Assembly (NCBI GenBank): GCA_965262665.1
Contig: OZ253551.1
Location: forward strand, 248,001-312,000
Source: CBDBND01 sp965262665
GTDB taxonomy: Bacteria; Pseudomonadota; Alphaproteobacteria; Rhodospirillales; Rhodospirillaceae
DNA: 64,000 nucleotides
Reading direction: 5' to 3'
The notes under the pieces are model-generated. The model saw only the letters and a program-made list of their open reading frames with translations. It was not told where the DNA came from and did not search any database. This document shows positions 35,746 to 45,978 of the stretch, one piece after another. The position numbers were made by a program, and so were the translations under genes. Position 1 is the first letter of the stretch. Every line of letters starts with the position of its first letter.

Positions 35746-36408
35746 TCAAGACCACGACCAACCCTTCATACCATTCTCAACATACGCCCAAACCTCCGGT
35801 TTTCCGTCACCCGGGTCCGTGTCATCGACGACGTCTTGCATAGGTTCAATTTCATCCAACGGTACCCTTGAATTCCAGATGGACTCAAATAACCCCATTT
35901 TCCCGCCGTAGTGTTCTTCAAGCGCCCTATAGATGGCATTGTTTTCATCACTAACGAAGTCCATGGCGAACTCTTGGAGCTGTTCATCATCCGCCTCCCC
36001 GTCTTCCCAATAACTTTGGTAATCGGTCTCTAGCACTTCCTGCCACCGGGCCAAGTCCCATATATGTTCCGTCTCCACATTCAGTGAACTTAAATACGAC
36101 GAAAAGACGTCGTGCTCTGAAAAATGCCCGCCAAGTTCACTGTCTTCCGCAACCTGGTAAATACCTAAGTACATTGCCAATAGGCAGAGGGCTCTCAGCC
36201 TGAGCACGGTCTGGGCAAGATCGAGTTCTTTGAACTCCGTGGTGTTGGCAAGACCTGCCCGCTTTAACGCACCCCAGGATTCCTGGTGCCACCTGATCTC
36301 GGGCTTGCCAGAGACAACACATCCACTTTCTTCGAACAACTCCTTAACCTGAGACCACTCCAGCATCTCCGTCTCGTACAGCCGCGTGCTCTCCACCATG
36401 TCGGTCAT
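35746..36408 (-). CDS. Acidic hypothetical protein
   Basis: 220 residues, strongly acidic (for example WEDGEADDEQLQEFAMDFVSDENN), without leader or membrane segment. Helical composition with conserved-looking aromatic clusters (SYWEDG, ESIWNSRVP). It ends in MKGWSWS. I recognise no family. It lies downstream of two small secreted-protein genes on the same strand, about 90 bp apart, and may belong to the same transcription unit. Confidence 0.6.
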   Translation of the reverse strand: MTDMVESTRLYETEMLEWSQVKELFEESGCVVSGKPEIRWHQESWGALKRAGLANTTEFKELDLAQTVLRLRALCLLAMYLGIYQVAEDSELGGHFSEHDVFSSYLSSLNVETEHIWDLARWQEVLETDYQSYWEDGEADDEQLQEFAMDFVSDENNAIYRALEEHYGGKMGLFESIWNSRVPLDEIEPMQDVVDDTDPGDGKPEVWAYVENGMKGWSWS

Positions 36409-36498
36409 GCGCCGTCTCCGATCAGCTGTCCATCCGCAACAGGTGCACTTGTTCGTGGATTACGAGCCCTACCCAACCCATTTGAGCCGTGGCCATGT

Positions 36499-36966
36499 TT
36501 AATCAAAATGATGAGAATCCCTATATTGGTAATACTCGGCGTTGGCCTCGAACAGCGAGCTGCAGGCATCCTTAAACGCATCCGTGCCATGGCGCGGTTG
36601 GTCTCCGGTCGTTTTCCATAGCCCGTAGGGCTCCAAGTATCCAACCAGGTCATTGTCGATAGACAGGAAGCGGTCACGGGCATTGGACGTTGTTGTCCCA
36701 AAGGCGCTCTCCATCTCGGTACAGCCGGCCTTACACGTGTCCATGGATTGAAGGATGCCCTGCTCGGCCCAACAATAGCCACGGTGGCCGGTGGATTCCT
36801 CCCCCATCACAATTACCGAAACATATTCCAGGTGCCGCTGTGAACACTCGGAATAGCATTGGCTTATTGCCAGTTGCCCTTCCTCGATCTTGGTCAGAGC
36901 GTCCTGGGCAAGCGCTTGCGGGCCAACCAGGAAGGCTAAGACGGGTAGAATTTTCATGAGATACAT
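36499..36966 (-). CDS. Secreted twin-CX3C protein, paralogue 1
   Basis: 155 residues from the ATG at 36966, with GGAG seven bases upstream. Signal peptide MYLMKILPVLAFLVGPQALAQ. The mature protein has Cys37-x3-Cys41, Cys65, and Cys78-x3-Cys82: two CX3C helices in a hairpin with an extra central Cys, as in disulfide-linked helical hairpin proteins. The same five positions recur in the neighbour at 37057-37470, along with E-x-x-FG-T and LW downstream. Probably periplasmic, with two disulfides pairing the helices. Family not recognised; function unknown. Confidence 0.72.
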   Translation of the reverse strand: MYLMKILPVLAFLVGPQALAQDALTKIEEGQLAISQCYSECSQRHLEYVSVIVMGEESTGHRGYCWAEQGILQSMDTCKAGCTEMESAFGTTTSNARDRFLSIDNDLVGYLEPYGLWKTTGDQPRHGTDAFKDACSSLFEANAEYYQYRDSHHFD

Positions 36967-37056
36967 TTTGCGCTCCAATTGTCGGGATCACTGTCGCAGT
37001 ATCCAATGAATGCCTCGCAAGCGGTCTCAAACTCTGCGGTACCGCGTGCTGCAAAG

Positions 37057-37470
37057 TCATCGTGTGCGGGTCCATAAGCCGCTACTTTCAAAATCCTCTT
37101 GCATGACCGCGACCATGGAATTGAACCTGTTCTTGGCTTCAGACTCTGTAATTCCGAATACCCTCTCCACGTCAGCGCATGCGGCCGCGCAAGCGTCTAT
37201 CGAACGAATGAAAGTCTGGGCCATGAAGCACTGTTGACCGTCCTCGTCCGCCTCGTCAAAACTTTCAAGCATGTGAATAGTGGCTTTCTGGTACCGGTGC
37301 GCACAGGTTGAATAGCAAAGGCCAATCATGGCCTTGCCCCTCTCAGCCTTGCTCAGCACAGCGGTGGAGGTGGTGGTAGTGGTCGGGAGCCCAGGAATGC
37401 CGAAAAAATCTTGGGCCCCGGCCGGGCCGATCAGCAGGACAGCGATAGTTGCGCAAATGATGGGTCTCAT
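37057..37470 (-). CDS. Secreted twin-CX3C protein, paralogue 2
   Basis: 137 residues with signal peptide MRPIICATIAVLLIGPAGAQ. A Thr-rich linker precedes the Cys domain: Cys52-x3-Cys56, Cys81 and Cys94-x3-Cys98, spaced almost exactly as in the neighbour at 36499. Shared residues around them include GLCYSTC/SQCYSEC and R-x-F at the end of the second helix. AGGTGA precedes the start. The gene lies about 90 bp upstream of its paralogue, likely a tandem duplication. Confidence 0.72.
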   Translation of the reverse strand: MRPIICATIAVLLIGPAGAQDFFGIPGLPTTTTTSTAVLSKAERGKAMIGLCYSTCAHRYQKATIHMLESFDEADEDGQQCFMAQTFIRSIDACAAACADVERVFGITESEAKNRFNSMVAVMQEDFESSGLWTRTR

Positions 37471-37552
37471 GGGGCTTCACCTGACATGTTTGATCAAGGC
37501 GCCGGCAGGTGCCGGGCCGTTGCAATCACATCTCGGAAGATGAAGATCCCGC

Positions 37553-38272
37553 CTATTCGCCTAGGCAAGGAGAGCTACTCCGAGCCGGGCTAGAGGCTGT
37601 TGTATTCAGCGGGCAGCCCGACCTAACGGGCCTGGATAATGTTGCAGGAACAAGCGTGTGGCGCTTCGCCGCGAGAGCTAAGCGGTGGGGTGGTAGGATG
37701 AACCAGCCATGCGCCGGCCGGCTCTGATACTCGGGATGGACCGCAGCGGCGAAGACAACCGTCGCGTCCGGAAACATCCCGCGCGTCAGCTGTTCATAAT
37801 CCCTGATGAAGGCTTCCTGCGCCTGCTTGTCGGCCTGCTTCGGCAGCGTCTTCGGCTTCACGTATGCGAACCCCAGGCGGTGCATCAGCTTGATGGCGCC
37901 CGGACGTGAATATCTCACAGCAAACTTTCGGAAGATGGCATCCCGCACCGCGTTGGTGTCGCGCGGCGGATTGTCCCGGAACTGCGCCTTGAGAGCGGCT
38001 TCCTGGTCCGCCGTCAGGCGGCCCGCGCGGTCCGGGTAATCCGCAAGCTCCACAGAGGCGAGACCCTTCTCGCGGAAGTCCCGTAGCCAGCCGCGAACCG
38101 TGTCGGGATCGAGATAGAATATCCTGGAGACCATCTGCACGCTGTGGCCATCATCAAGGGCAACCAGCGCATTCGCGCGCCGTACCTGCAGCGCTTCGAC
38201 CTTCCGCTTGCGCATGACATTCAGGAGTGCCTTGGGTTCGTCAGCGGTCAGAAAGGAGGCCCTTTTGCGCAT
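37553..38272 (-). pseudogene. IS630-family transposase N-terminal part, truncated
   Basis: The first about 190 residues are an IS630-type transposase: winged-helix region RRANALVALDDGHSVQMVSRIFYLDPDTVRGWLRDF, RKFAVRYSRPGAIKLMHRLGF, and the first catalytic region VVFAAAVHPEYQSRPAHGWF (in relatives this has an Asp, FADAVHP, here Ala). The sequence then runs into unrelated codons until 37553, so the second and third catalytic residues are lost. It belongs to a different IS630 subgroup from the elements at 11536 and 55997. Confidence 0.8.
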
Positions 38273-38370
38273 CTTCGCCGTGAAGTCGTTCGCTGCTCGT
38301 GTCGTTGGAGAGGTGCATGAATCGGCAGCCGAATCAGGTCAATGCAAAATACTAAATTCAGGCCGAATCA

Positions 38371-39471
38371 ATGATTCCAGGTATAACCAAACTGCCCGAC
38401 CCTTTATTGGCGCGACGCATGAGCTTGTTGCGTGTTGTCGACATGCAGGCTTGGGAAGAGATGGACGACGTGGAATTTTCCGAGTTTCCAGTTGCGACGG
38501 GACCATACCGCGCAGTGTCCTGGGGACCCAACGCCACCCGAGTTCAGTTTGAAGCCTTTGAACAAGCTTGGCGCCGGACTAAAGACATTGACGTTATCGA
38601 CATGCGCGTGGTGGCTGACGGCACACGGCGCGTTCAAGCGCTCTTGTCTGAGGAGATCGATCTTGCGGTCAACCTCAATCCGGATGCTGTTTACCCTCTC
38701 GAAGCAGCTGGACTTAAAATTCTAACGGTGCCTAATCCCATCATCATTGCTTTCGGACTAAGAACGGTGAATGCGGAAGGCTCGCCGCTCATGGACAAAC
38801 GCGTGCGCCAGGCCCTGAACTACGCCGTCAACAAGTCACAGATCGTCGATTACATTCTCGATGGCAAGGTCATGGTAGCAACACAAGGGGCGGTACCCGG
38901 TGTTGCCGGCTATAACCCGGACGTTCAGCCCTACGCTTATGATCCTGACAAAGCCTGGGCACTTCTCAAAGAGGCGGGCTATGACAATGGTCTTCATCTG
39001 ATTGTTGCGGTCTGGGCCGGGCAAGTTCCTGGGGATACGTTGATCTTTCAGCAAGCAGCGCAAGACCTGACCGCTGTCGGTGTCACCACCGAAATGCGGC
39101 AAATGCCATTGCAGGAATTCAGCAATCCCCGTTTAACGGGAGATTGGCGCGACATCCAGATGGCGACTACCACCTTAAACAACCGTAATTTATATGACTC
39201 TTTCCCGGCCCTGGACTCGGTGTCCTGCAAACGAAGACCCACCCCCTTCTTTTGTGATCCAGAATTGGATACCGCTATCGATGCTACGCGCTATGAGATG
39301 GATCCGGACCGGCGGACCCAGTCGTTACAACAAGCCATGGCCAAGGCAGTGGAAACGGCGTCGGCGGTATTTCTGGTGAATTATACGGATATAGTGGCCA
39401 TGCGGCCCAATATCGACGGATATGAAGTGCGCAGCGACGGCATCATGTTCGAAAAACTGGCGCTCAGATAG
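38371..39471 (+). pseudogene. ABC transporter solute-binding protein (family 5), N-terminally truncated
   Basis: 366 residues matching the C-terminal two thirds of peptide/nickel-type binding proteins: GPYRAVSWGPNATRVQFEAFEQAWRRTKDID, RRVQALLSEEIDLAVNLNP, PLMDKRVRQALNYAVNKSQIVDYIL and YDPDKAWALLKEAGYDNG. The signal peptide and first lobe (about 150 residues) are missing; the break coincides with the end of the IS630 fragment at about 38340. No permease or ATPase genes follow, so the transport operon is gone. The fragment cannot be exported or bind ligand normally. Confidence 0.82.
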
Positions 39472-39596
39472 ATCATCGTGTCGATGCATATAGTTCGACG
39501 TTCAATGGGAGCAAGACAATGAACCGCAGTTCACTGTAATAAAGTAAGGTCTCTAGTGATTGATCTGACAGAGGCGGGGAAAGGCCTGAATTGGCT

Positions 39597-40337
39597 ATGC
39601 GGCTTCAGGATAAGACAGCACTGATCACCGGCACTGGCGATGGAATCGGCAGAGCCACCGCTCTTACATTTCTGCGGGAAGGGGCAAACGTAATCGCCAC
39701 AGACCGTGATGAAGAAAAACTGAACAGGCTTCGGGATCAAGGCATCCAAAACGTGAGAGTGTTAGACGTCGGTGACGCCGGGGCCATCAAGACCTGTGCG
39801 GCGGAGCATGACGCCCTTGACATACTGTTCAACTGTGCCGGATACGTGACCTTCGGCACCATAACTGATTGTACCGAGGAGGAGTGGGTACAAAGTTTCG
39901 AAGTGAACGTCGGATCCATGTACCGGATGATCCGTGCTTTCCTCCCCGCGTTGAAGATTGGTAGCGGCGCTAGCATCATCAACATGTCGTCCACGTCGTC
40001 GAGTTTACGGGGCGTACCTAATCGCTTCTCCTACGGCACTGCCAAGGCGGCAATCATCGGTCTGACGCGATCGGTCGCCGCCGATTTCGTTTCCGAAAAC
40101 ATCAGGTGCAATGCTATCTGCCCAGGCGTCACCGATACACCAGGCCTCCGTGAGCGCCTGTCCTCCGGCGGCAACTTTCAGGGAACATTGGACGGGCTAG
40201 CCAGCAGACAGCCCATTGGCCGCCTCGGCACGCCCGAAGAAATAGCCAGTCTGGTCGTTTATCTGGCCTCCGACGAATCGGCTAATGTGACCGGTAGCGT
40301 GTTTGTTGCCGACGGTGGCTGGATGGGGATCAGCTAG
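39597..40337 (+). CDS. Short-chain dehydrogenase/reductase
   Basis: 246 residues from the ATG at 39597 (MRLQDKTALITG); a TTG two codons earlier is an alternative with slightly better spacing to AAAGG. Motifs: TGTGDGIG, NCAG, Ser in NMSSTSS, YGTAK catalytic Tyr and Lys, and PGVTDTPGL. The C-terminal end VTGSVFVADGGWMGIS is typical of the 3-hydroxybutyrate dehydrogenase type-2/3-oxoacyl reductase branch. NAD(H)-dependent, cytoplasmic. Substrate unknown. Confidence 0.9.
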   Translation: MRLQDKTALITGTGDGIGRATALTFLREGANVIATDRDEEKLNRLRDQGIQNVRVLDVGDAGAIKTCAAEHDALDILFNCAGYVTFGTITDCTEEEWVQSFEVNVGSMYRMIRAFLPALKIGSGASIINMSSTSSSLRGVPNRFSYGTAKAAIIGLTRSVAADFVSENIRCNAICPGVTDTPGLRERLSSGGNFQGTLDGLASRQPIGRLGTPEEIASLVVYLASDESANVTGSVFVADGGWMGIS

Positions 40338-40466
40338 GGGTTTCGTTCTGTTCGCGAGCGGAGTCAGCGGAATACGGTGTCGGGTAGTGGATACCTCGAG
40401 CATTCATGATTAAACTGCGGGCCATACCTCGCCAATATCAGACTTTCACTCGTACATAGGTTCATC

Positions 40467-41294
40467 ATGCGTATTGCTCTTGCACTTGCCTTCACTCTCA
40501 GTCTTTTCGCACCCTCTGTTTCGGCTCAGACCCCATTGGGAGATGACGTCTATGTGGTGTTCGACCCCTCTTTACCCGCCACGGCCATGGCGGCTTGGCA
40601 GGATGGCGGCATGATTAAATCGGCTGCCGGGGCGGATGTCTCATCGGCGCCAGGTAATGCGGTCAGATACAGAGTCAAGGAGGTGCATTGGCCGACCGCA
40701 CGGGTCCGCGTCATGATGTTCGATGATGCAACCGGTGGAGTGCTCCATCCCATTACTGACGAGACGTTGCTTTATGTCTTAGAAGGCGCTGCCACCGTCG
40801 GTGTGGGTAGGGAGACAGTCGCTTTGACGGCTGGCGACGTGATTAGTTTTCCGTCGGGTGTTTTGCGCAATGATGGGTCAGCATCCGACGCCACCATCAT
40901 CACCTGGACGGCCCCAAGCCTTACAGGAGAGTCCACGCCGACCCACGTAAAATGGATTGATGTGGAAGAAGGTGGCTTTGGGCCCATCAAGCTCCGGCGT
41001 TATCAGTTCCCCGGCAACTCTGTGCGCGCTGTGAAACTGGCCGCGGGTGGAAGCACCAATCCCAACAGCGCCAAGACGGACTCCCTCATCTACGTTACCG
41101 GTGGCCCGATGACGTTCCACCAAAACGGCCGCAGCTTCGTCGTTAACGAAGGCGACTTTATCCGTGAGATCGCAGGCGCGCAGCACAACTGGACCATCCA
41201 AGCCGATTCTGGCTTTGTCACGACAAGTGGGTTGCCCTTGGAAATGGCGGGGATCAATCCGGATGAAGCAACGGATGTTCCACCACAGCGATAA
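40467..41294 (+). CDS. Exported bicupin
   Basis: 275 residues with signal peptide MRIALALAFTLSLFAPSVSAQ. Two cupin-like barrels: the first with HPITDETLLYVLEGAATVGVG...LTAGDVISFPSG, the second with ...LIYVTGGPMTFHQNGRSFVVNEGDFIREIAG. Some metal-ligand positions (HxH..E) are degenerate: barrel 1 has H and E but no second His, so metal binding is uncertain. Periplasmic bicupins can act as dioxygenases, decarboxylases or binding proteins. It follows the SDR in the same direction, about 130 bp away. Confidence 0.8.
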   Translation: MRIALALAFTLSLFAPSVSAQTPLGDDVYVVFDPSLPATAMAAWQDGGMIKSAAGADVSSAPGNAVRYRVKEVHWPTARVRVMMFDDATGGVLHPITDETLLYVLEGAATVGVGRETVALTAGDVISFPSGVLRNDGSASDATIITWTAPSLTGESTPTHVKWIDVEEGGFGPIKLRRYQFPGNSVRAVKLAAGGSTNPNSAKTDSLIYVTGGPMTFHQNGRSFVVNEGDFIREIAGAQHNWTIQADSGFVTTSGLPLEMAGINPDEATDVPPQR

Positions 41295-41699
41295 ACGCAG
41301 CCAAGATTTAGTGAAGGTCTGTCTTAAGGTGGTGCTACAAACCGTAAAGCCGTCGGCCGTTGTCATCGGTGATTTTCTTTAGCACTGCCGCGTCCACATC
41401 TGTTCTTTCGCACAAGTGTCAACGGCGGAGCAAAATCAGTCCAGTTGGGCGGCGTAAAACCAGTCCATTTTATGTGATGCCGAAGGCGTTGTTGCGGGTT
41501 GTCCCGGTAGTGCATAGGAGGGACCCGCGCGGCTTTGCGTAGCGTTTCGCGTGTGCGAAGCGAAGGCGTGTGGGCGGTGCCTGTGTACCCACCGGGTCAA
41601 CGCTGGCCTCGGTGTTAGAGCATTTCCGATTTATTCTGACGCATAGCCGTCAGCAACCAAGAAGTTCCTGCATTGCTCGTGCTTGAAGAGGCCGCAGAC
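41295..41699. other. Intergenic with IS debris
   Basis: No gene seen. The segment TAGAGCATTTCCGATTTATTC near 41617 looks like a terminal repeat of a lost insertion sequence, and the ISAs1 fragment begins at about 41700. Confidence 0.4.
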
Positions 41700-42082
41700 G
41701 TTATGGTCGAAACCGTACGCGAGATCGGCATCCAACCCGGCGCCAAGGTCGAGCGCGAGACCCGCTTCTACATCCGCCTCCACCGCCGCCAAGGCCGATA
41801 CTCTGAGCGCCGCCATCCGGGGCCATTGGAGCAGCGAGAACGGGCTGCACTGGGTCATGGACCTGCACTGGGTCATGGACATGGTCTTCCGCGACGACGA
41901 GTGCCGGGTCCGAAAGAACACTGCCCCGGCCAACTTCGCGGTCGTCAAACACATGGCGAGCAACCTCTTGCGCCAAGCCCCGGGCAAGGACAGTCTGCGT
42001 GTAAAATGACGCATCGCTGCCTGGGACGACGACTTCCTCGCAAGCCTTATCTCACGGTGAAACCATTCACCCGATTGCCCTG
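41700..42082 (+). mobile_element. ISAs1 3' fragment, second copy
   Basis: From TTATGGTCGAAACCGTACGC onward it is almost identical to 1313-1712, including the right terminal repeat. It encodes only the C-terminal part of the transposase, in two frames. High identity to copy 1 implies a recent common source. It carries two, not three, of the 18-bp units. Confidence 0.85.
41845..41880 (+). repeat. 18-bp tandem repeat x2 in ISAs1 fragment
   Basis: Same CTGCACTGGGTCATGGAC unit as at 1457-1510, here twice. Confidence 0.95.
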
Positions 42083-42131
42083 GATCCCTACCAACCACCT
42101 CTTGACCTGGCGCTTGCACTTGTAAGCAGCA

Positions 42132-43033
42132 GTGCAACCTATTTGCGCTGGCTATCAACAATTGCTTAGGTGTTCGAGTTTTTTGGCCAATTTTTCCTGT
42201 TCACTTGCGCTAATCCTCCTCTCCCTCCCTGCCCTCGCGGCGGAAGTGCTGCCGATGCATTTCGAAACCTGTGGCGCATTCGATGAGACCGCCACTCCCA
42301 TCGTCTTTCTCCATGACGGCGTAGTGCATTCAGCGGGCTATGACGATGTGCGGGAGATCGGGTGCGCGGAAGAGAATGTTGCCGCAGTGCGCTATGACCG
42401 GCGCAGCTATGGCCAATCGCCTCGCGCACGCGCTATTCATCCGCCGACGATCTCGCCGCGTTACTGGACCACCTCGCCATCAAACGTGCCGTGCTGGTGG
42501 CTGCGTCGGCATCCTCCGCCCTGGCCGTCGACCTTACGCTCCGCGATTATGAGCGTGTTGCCGGTCTTGTGCGAGGTCTTGTGTTGGTGGGACCGTCTAT
42601 TGGCGGCTATCCCTCGTCCCAAGCGTTCATCGACCGCAACATCGCCCTCATCAAACTCATTGTCTCGAAAGACATTCCCCGCGTGTTGGCGTTCATTGCG
42701 GCGGACCCGCATTTCATTGCAGCCGGAAATACAGCCGCGCACATGCGCTTGATCGGCTTGCTCGCCACCAACCCGCAGGCTTTTCAGCCACGTCCGCGAG
42801 ACACACCGCCGTCGCGCACCTTTTCTAAACTGGTGGACATCACCACGCCGACGCTGATCCTTGTTGGTTATCACGACGACCCGGACAATCTCGCTCAGGC
42901 CCGTGTCATCAGCACGGCTATGCCGAACGCGTCCCTCGTCACTATGGAGAACGCCGGGCACCTGCTCTACATGGAACACCCCGTGCAATTTGCGGAGCAT
43001 GTTTTGGAATTTGTCAGCGGACTATCGCCTTAG
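42132..43033 (+). pseudogene. Alpha/beta hydrolase, frameshifted
   Basis: Signal-peptide-like N terminus (SCSLALILLSLPALA), then the alpha/beta hydrolase start PIVFLHDGVVHSAGYDD and VRYDRRSYGQSP. Near 42425 the frame changes and continues YSSADDLAALLDHLAIKRAVLVAASASSALAVD, LVLVGPSIGGY, PTLILVGYHDDPDN and MENAGHLLYMEHP (His). The nucleophile elbow is A-S-A-S-S rather than G-x-S-x-G, so even the repaired protein may have altered activity. Single indel; 300 codons is a normal length. Confidence 0.78.
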
Positions 43034-43040
43034 TTCAGCC

Positions 43041-43739
43041 CTAAAGTTCCATCTCCACGCGGTAGGTCTCGGCGGCTTTTTCCCGTTCCGCGTCGTCTTC
43101 GGCTGAGTCGGTGTAATACTTAAAGAACGTCACCACATGGCCGTCGGGGTCGAGGATGCCCATTTCCATATAGCGCAGGCGGGGCGCGTTTTCCCGCTCG
43201 GGCACAATGGCCAAGCTGGGGCCGATCACGTCTACCCCATAGGCTTTGGCGCGGTCATGAATGCCGAGAATGTCGCTGGCTTCAAACAGGATGGTGGTGA
43301 CGCGCGGGGTCTGCGGTACCTCAAACGGTTGGTCGACCTCGCGCAAGGCGATGCCGCGGGTTTCGTTTGAGGTGTTCAGTTGGGCAATGCGTCTGCGGGT
43401 GCCGTCTGCCGTATTGAACAGCTTATTGCCGATGGTGGTTTGATCCACACTGTAGACCTGGTCGACCGCATACACTTCCATGCCGATGACGTTTTCATAG
43501 AAGTCGATGGACCGCTTCAGATCCGTCACGAAGACAAGCGCGCGCTTGATCTTGAGGGTGACGCCCTTGAGTTTGCCTTCGGACGGGTTTTGGTTGCGCG
43601 TCCCGTCGGGAATATAGGGTGCGGGTGCATAATTACGGTCGTCATCAGCCGGCATGGTGTTTTGCCCCACACTTTCAAAAGAATACCCGAGTAGCAAAAG
43701 AGCGATCAGGACCGCCAAAGGCTGTCTATGGGTGTTCAT
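43041..43739 (-). CDS. VOC-family protein with signal peptide
   Basis: 232 residues. Leader PLAVLIALLLLGYSFESVGQ, then a vicinal-oxygen-chelate (glyoxalase/extradiol dioxygenase) domain: RALVFVTDLKRSIDFYENVIGMEVYAV and later RLRYMEMGILDPDGHVVTFFKY. VOC enzymes use a metal held by His/Glu to isomerise or cleave substrates. Export of a VOC enzyme is unusual and fits the other secreted enzymes here. It converges with the hydrolase at 42132 (7-bp gap). Confidence 0.82.
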   Translation of the reverse strand: MNTHRQPLAVLIALLLLGYSFESVGQNTMPADDDRNYAPAPYIPDGTRNQNPSEGKLKGVTLKIKRALVFVTDLKRSIDFYENVIGMEVYAVDQVYSVDQTTIGNKLFNTADGTRRRIAQLNTSNETRGIALREVDQPFEVPQTPRVTTILFEASDILGIHDRAKAYGVDVIGPSLAIVPERENAPRLRYMEMGILDPDGHVVTFFKYYTDSAEDDAEREKAAETYRVEMEL

Positions 43740-43858
43740 GGTTTTTGGCCTTTATCCTCATGATCTGCCCTAATGATATTTCGTTTCATAGTAGGCATGC
43801 TACGGTAAAGCCGACAACGGTATTGACCCAAACCTCTGACCAATCAGGGAACCGCACC

Positions 43859-44584
43859 ATGAAACCCACCTCCCTCCTCGCCCTCACATCTCTCGTCCTC
43901 GCCACTGCTGCACCCGCCCTCGCCCAAGACGCACCCATGGTGCCGCAGATCCCGCCGCGGCCGCCGGCAGGGCCGATGTCCTTCTTCGTCACCAGCGTCG
44001 GTATCGGTGACGGTGCCAACCTCGGCGGTCTGGCCGGGGCGGACGCCCATTGCCAGGAACTGGCCGAAGCTGTGGACGCGGGCGACCGCACTTGGCGCGC
44101 TTTTCTCTCGACACAGGCCACCGCTGACGCCCCCGCCATCAACGCACGGGACCGCATCGGCCAAGGCCCCTGGTACAACGCCAACGGTGTGCGCATCGCC
44201 GCCAACCTCGGCCAGCTGTTCGGCGACACCCTGTTGCTGGCGCGCAAAGGCAACTTCATCAACATCCGCACCGCCGTGACGGAAACCGGCGAGATGGTCC
44301 CGGGTGAAATCAGGGCCGTGGAATTCGGCGACCGGCGTAACCAGCATGACGTTCTCACCGGCACCCAGCCAGACGGCAACGCCTTCACCGATACCTTCGA
44401 CCGCACTTGCTCCAACTGGACCAGCAACCGCGAAGACGGTAGCGCCAATGTGGGCCATCACGACCGCATCACCAGCTTCACCAGCCAGTCGTGGATCGAC
44501 GCCCATCCGTCCCGGGGCTGCAGCCAGGAGAACCTGATCTCCACCGGCGGCGCCGGGCAGTTCTACTGTTTCGCTGCGGACTAG
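43859..44584 (+). CDS. Secreted lectin-like (DUF1554-type) protein
   Basis: 241 residues from the ATG at 43859 (AGGGA upstream), with signal peptide MKPTSLLALTSLVLATAAPALAQ. FFVTSVGIGDGANLGGLAGADAHCQELAEA, then RTWRAFLSTQA, RIGQGPWYNANG, and TCSNWTSNREDGSANVGHHDR match the C-type-lectin-like DUF1554 fold found in many environmental proteobacterial secreted proteins. Four Cys probably pair. Ligand binding is presumed; no catalytic site is evident. Confidence 0.8.
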   Translation: MKPTSLLALTSLVLATAAPALAQDAPMVPQIPPRPPAGPMSFFVTSVGIGDGANLGGLAGADAHCQELAEAVDAGDRTWRAFLSTQATADAPAINARDRIGQGPWYNANGVRIAANLGQLFGDTLLLARKGNFINIRTAVTETGEMVPGEIRAVEFGDRRNQHDVLTGTQPDGNAFTDTFDRTCSNWTSNREDGSANVGHHDRITSFTSQSWIDAHPSRGCSQENLISTGGAGQFYCFAAD

Positions 44585-44738
44585 GGAGCGTCCACGACTT
44601 TAACAAGATTCTTGTAGAGACTAACCGTTTGCCGAGGGTCAATACGGTTACTGGCGTCAGCACAAAAAAACAAACGGTGGATAGAGAACGGGCCCATTAC
44701 GCGCTGTCACTTTCACGACCAGTTTAGGAGGCGCCATA

Positions 44739-45915
44739 ATGGAAGACGATTTCAAAACTGTTTTCAAGAAGTCGGACAATCTAGACGTTTTATTCGGCGT
44801 TCCGGTGCGACGCGCCGCTTACAGCGATCGTACCGCCCATCTTATGGCCTGTATGGCTCAGGCAGCCTATTACAAGTTCGAGGGCGGCAGAGATTTGGTC
44901 GATTGGGTCGAGGACTTGATGGATCTTAGGAAAGGACTGTCCAAAGAAAAAGCACGCAGTCTACTCGCAGCGTTTGCGAGCGAAATCCAGCACAAAGACT
45001 CAAGCAATGAAGACGCTTTAAGGGGTGGCTTGAAGCTAGGCGGTTTTTGAATTATTAGAAACTTATGAAGATAAAAAGACCGACACCCAAGCGTTTCTCG
45101 CCCGCCGGGATGCGGCAGAGGTCAAAGATCAAATCTTAGTGCTGGCCTTTAGAGGTACAGAACCGCGCAAGTGGAAAGATTGGAAAACCGATTTCAAAGG
45201 TAAACTGATGACGCCCATGGGTGTACGGCCCATTGAAAGGGTCCATACCGGGTTTTATGAATCGTTCCAATCGATCGAAGGGAAGATCAAGAAAGATCTG
45301 GAAAAGAATGTCGGTCCGCCCCTTTACACGACTGGCCACTCGCTGGGCGGTGCCCTTGCCATCCTGGCTACGCGCTATACAGCGAAAGACAGTCTGGGTG
45401 CCTGTTACACCTTTGGCGGCCCCCGTGTGGGGAACGACAAACTCGACGACATAATGTTTACCCCGATTTACCGCATGGTCCACGGCGCTGACATTGTCGC
45501 CCGCGTGCCTCCATCACGCTGGTGGTTCCGCATTTTCTTTCTTTTAATCGGTGTCATTCCTGTTTATCGGTCATACATCAGAGCCGCCATTCATTGGCTC
45601 AATAAAAACTTCGGTGGCTACGTTCACATCGGAGACATGCGTTACATCAGCATTACGGAAGCTAACGATCCGGGTCTTGAAATTCATACCAACCCGCACC
45701 TCATCGCCCGCTTGTGGTGGGTCCTACCTCGCTGGTGGGGGACGTTGTTAAGAGCCGGTATTGGTGATCATTCCATGTCACTCTATCGCCGAAAGTTGAG
45801 GCAGTACGCCATCACGAGGGCGCAAACGGCGCGCGCGGAACCGGAAGTCGGAGAAGATATTACCAGTCCAGATGTTAGTGATACCCCGGAGAATCCAGAC
45901 GCGCCATCAACGTGA
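44739..45915 (+). pseudogene. Class 3 lipase, frameshifted
   Basis: A strong AGGAGG site precedes the ATG. The first frame ends at 45050 (LKLGGF), but one extra base near 45040 accounts for the break: the next frame reads VFELLETYEDKKTDTQAFLARRD and continues with LAFRGTEPRKWKDWKTDFK, the nucleophile elbow TGHSLGG, and FGGPRVGND and the acid region HGADIVARVP. This is the lipase_3 fold acting on acylglycerols or esters. A hydrophobic segment (WWFRIFFLLIGVIPVY) may associate it with a membrane. No signal peptide. Confidence 0.82.
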
Positions 45916-45978
45916 TACAATTAGCGCTAGCCAGTTCTATTGTTTCAGGGCGTACTAAGTTTGATTAAGGAGGACGCG

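Noticed and set aside
43786..44506. Two long frames antisense to the lectin-like gene
   Set aside because: The sense gene has a ribosome-binding site, signal peptide and domain motifs; the antisense frames are Arg/Ala-rich shadows.
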